6,539 nucleotides of DNA from Verrucomicrobiales bacterium (GTDB taxonomy: Bacteria > Verrucomicrobiota > Verrucomicrobiia > Limisphaerales > Palsa-1400): assembly GCA_028293405.1 (NCBI GenBank), contig JAQGOW010000154.1, positions 1-6,539 on the forward strand, read 5' to 3'. The translations under genes and the position numbers were made by a program. The notes beneath the pieces are model-generated. The model made no database searches. It was given only the letters and a program-made list of their open reading frames with translations, and was not told the origin of the DNA. Position 1 is the first letter of the stretch, and each line of letters starts with the position of its first letter. Positions 5,820 to 6,539 of the stretch are shown here, in pieces.

Positions 5820-6281
5820 ATGCACACACAAGAAACCAGAAACAAATTCATCGAACTCCGGGTCGAAGGCCTCTCCTACGAAGCCATCGCCCAAAAACTG
5901 AACGTCTCCAAACAAACCCTGCTTCGCTGGGCCAACGATCACGATTCAGAAATCCGCTCGCTCCGCGCCGCCGAACTGGATGCAATCTTTGAGAAAATCT
6001 TTGCTTCCCCTCAAGTAGAAGCCATTCGCCTGGCCAACTTACAAACGAAACTGGAAGACACGATCGCCAAACGACAGTTCACGATTGGCTCCCACTTTGA
6101 CTACATCAAATCGAGTGCTCTCGTCCGCAAGGAAATCCGTGAGTTCCGCAAGAACACCGTCGACGCCCTTCGGGGGAAACCACAAAAGGCGGCGACCGCA
6201 AGTGCCGAGGAAAAACCACCACAACCTCCTGCACCCGAAGCACATCCTCCAACGATCGCGGCCAACCCGTTGTCGCCATAA
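5820..6281 (+). CDS. small helix-turn-helix protein of unknown function (terminase/transposase-like HTH)
   Basis: The 153-residue product has a clear helix-turn-helix near residues 10-40: KFIELRVEGLSYEAIAQKLNVS with recognition helix KQTLLRWAND. This resembles the HTH at the N-terminus of phage terminase gpP-like small proteins and many transposases. Residues 44-118 are predicted helical and charged, with EIRSLRAAELDAIFEKIF following the HTH as in a widespread but uncharacterised bacterial family. Residues 121-153 are a Pro/Ala-rich flexible tail ending NPLSP. No nuclease, ATPase or integrase domain follows, and no phage genes are adjacent. The ribosome site is weak (AAAGAA about 4 bases before ATG). 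A strong terminator upstream and its own candidate promoter make it a separate unit. It is a DNA-binding protein with fair confidence; whether it is a regulator or a mobile-element remnant is open. Confidence 0.75.
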   Translation: MHTQETRNKFIELRVEGLSYEAIAQKLNVSKQTLLRWANDHDSEIRSLRAAELDAIFEKIFASPQVEAIRLANLQTKLEDTIAKRQFTIGSHFDYIKSSALVRKEIREFRKNTVDALRGKPQKAATASAEEKPPQPPAPEAHPPTIAANPLSP

Positions 6282-6290
6282 GGGGAAAAA

Positions 6291-6362
6291 ATGTTACCGT
6301 TTCGTTACCATTTTTGTTACCAAAGAATGCGAATCCAACGGCGCCGCAGTCATTCCATTTGA
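6291..6362 (+). CDS. possible 23-residue small protein (doubtful)
   Basis: An ATG follows an AGGGG-type ribosome site (6281-6285) by 5 bases, 9 bases after the HTH stop codon and in the same frame. The peptide is short and strongly basic: QRMRIQRRR lies near its middle. It overlaps the GTTACC repeats, so the composition may simply reflect those. No family is recognised. The good ribosome site is the only positive evidence. Confidence 0.15.
   Translation: MLPFRYHFCYQRMRIQRRRSHSI
6293..6321 (+). repeat. three GTTACC direct repeats at helical spacing
   Basis: GTTACC occurs at 6293, 6304 and 6316, 11 and 12 bases apart, separated by T-rich spacers. A related TTACCGTTTG occurs at 6415-6424, close to TTACCGTTTC at 6294-6303. 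Repeats one helical turn apart suggest a site bound cooperatively by a protein on one face of the DNA. The rest of 6282-6496 has no recognisable gene. Confidence 0.45.
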
Positions 6363-6496
6363 TTGTGGCGCCAAGGCTGTAGCGGATTGCCGTAATACCC
6401 AGTGGTTGCGAAACTTACCGTTTGTGTTTTGCCCTGCAATATGATTGAATAATAACTGCTCAGACTAACCCTTTTAAGGCATTGAAAAATCCTGTC

Positions 6497-6539
6497 ATGC
6501 GAATCTTGATTCTTGCGGTCCTGGCTTTGGCTTCCTGGA
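6497..6539 (+). CDS. N-terminal fragment of an exported protein (signal peptide only)
   Basis: ATG 6497 opens a frame running off the window after 14 residues: MRILILAVLALASW. One basic residue followed by a hydrophobic stretch is what a Sec signal peptide or lipoprotein leader looks like. The upstream ribosome site is weak (AAGG at 6476-6479, rather far). No promoter is clear, although the AT-rich stretch near 6445-6457 is a candidate. Nothing can be said about the mature protein, and a coding start this close to the edge is only moderately certain. Confidence 0.5.
   Translation, partial: MRILILAVLALASW

Noticed and set aside
6085..6444. A 119-codon plus-strand frame overlapping the end of the HTH gene
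   Set aside because: It starts within the HTH gene in another frame without a ribosome site, and the peptide has no family character.
6340..6480. Possible tRNA or att site, prompted by the paired GGCGCC sites (6340 and 6367)
   Set aside because: No cloverleaf, T-loop sequence or CCA end can be drawn, and GGCGCC is too short to be informative.

Overview
The window most resembles a chromosomal segment of a Verrucomicrobia-type bacterium (Pedosphaera/Limisphaerales-like). This rests on three things: moderately high GC, a very large secreted protein made of repeated 'YQWxKxG' Ig-like domains, and a sugar-type SDR next to a sialate O-acetylesterase-like hydrolase. The assignment is inferred from protein style; no ribosomal marker is present. 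All supported genes lie on the + strand: four complete and two cut by the window edges.

Layout. Positions 1-1241 hold the end of an SGNH/sialate O-acetylesterase-type hydrolase and an NAD-dependent epimerase/dehydratase-like protein. They share an ATGA overlap, so they are probably one translationally coupled operon for carbohydrate modification or breakdown. A weak hairpin and a candidate promoter precede a YciE/YciF (DUF892) ferritin-like protein at 1386-1877, probably a stand-alone stress-type gene. Positions 1878-2237 are non-coding but highly structured: a small stem-loop, a long nested hairpin, a strong intrinsic terminator, and then a near-consensus sigma70 promoter carrying an 11-bp palindrome.

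That promoter drives a 1129-residue exported protein (2238-5627). Its order is signal peptide, an N-terminal beta-rich domain, four Ig-like domains, a DUF5011-like domain, three more Ig-like domains, a bacterial Ig-like linker domain and a C-terminal InlB B-repeat-like domain. A very strong terminator follows (5650-5680). Next come a promoter with an internal inverted repeat and a 153-residue helix-turn-helix protein (5820-6281) of a poorly characterised, mobile-element-like family. Positions 6282-6496 contain three GTTACC repeats at about one helical turn spacing. At 6497 a new gene begins with a signal-peptide-like N-terminus.

The genes appear to form four or five independent transcription units rather than one pathway. 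No CRISPR array, complete mobile element, rRNA or tRNA was seen. The least explained parts are the structured RNA/DNA at 1922-2000, the SDR with a replaced catalytic lysine, the Ig protein's domain order and uneven cysteine distribution, and the HTH gene with its flanking repeats.
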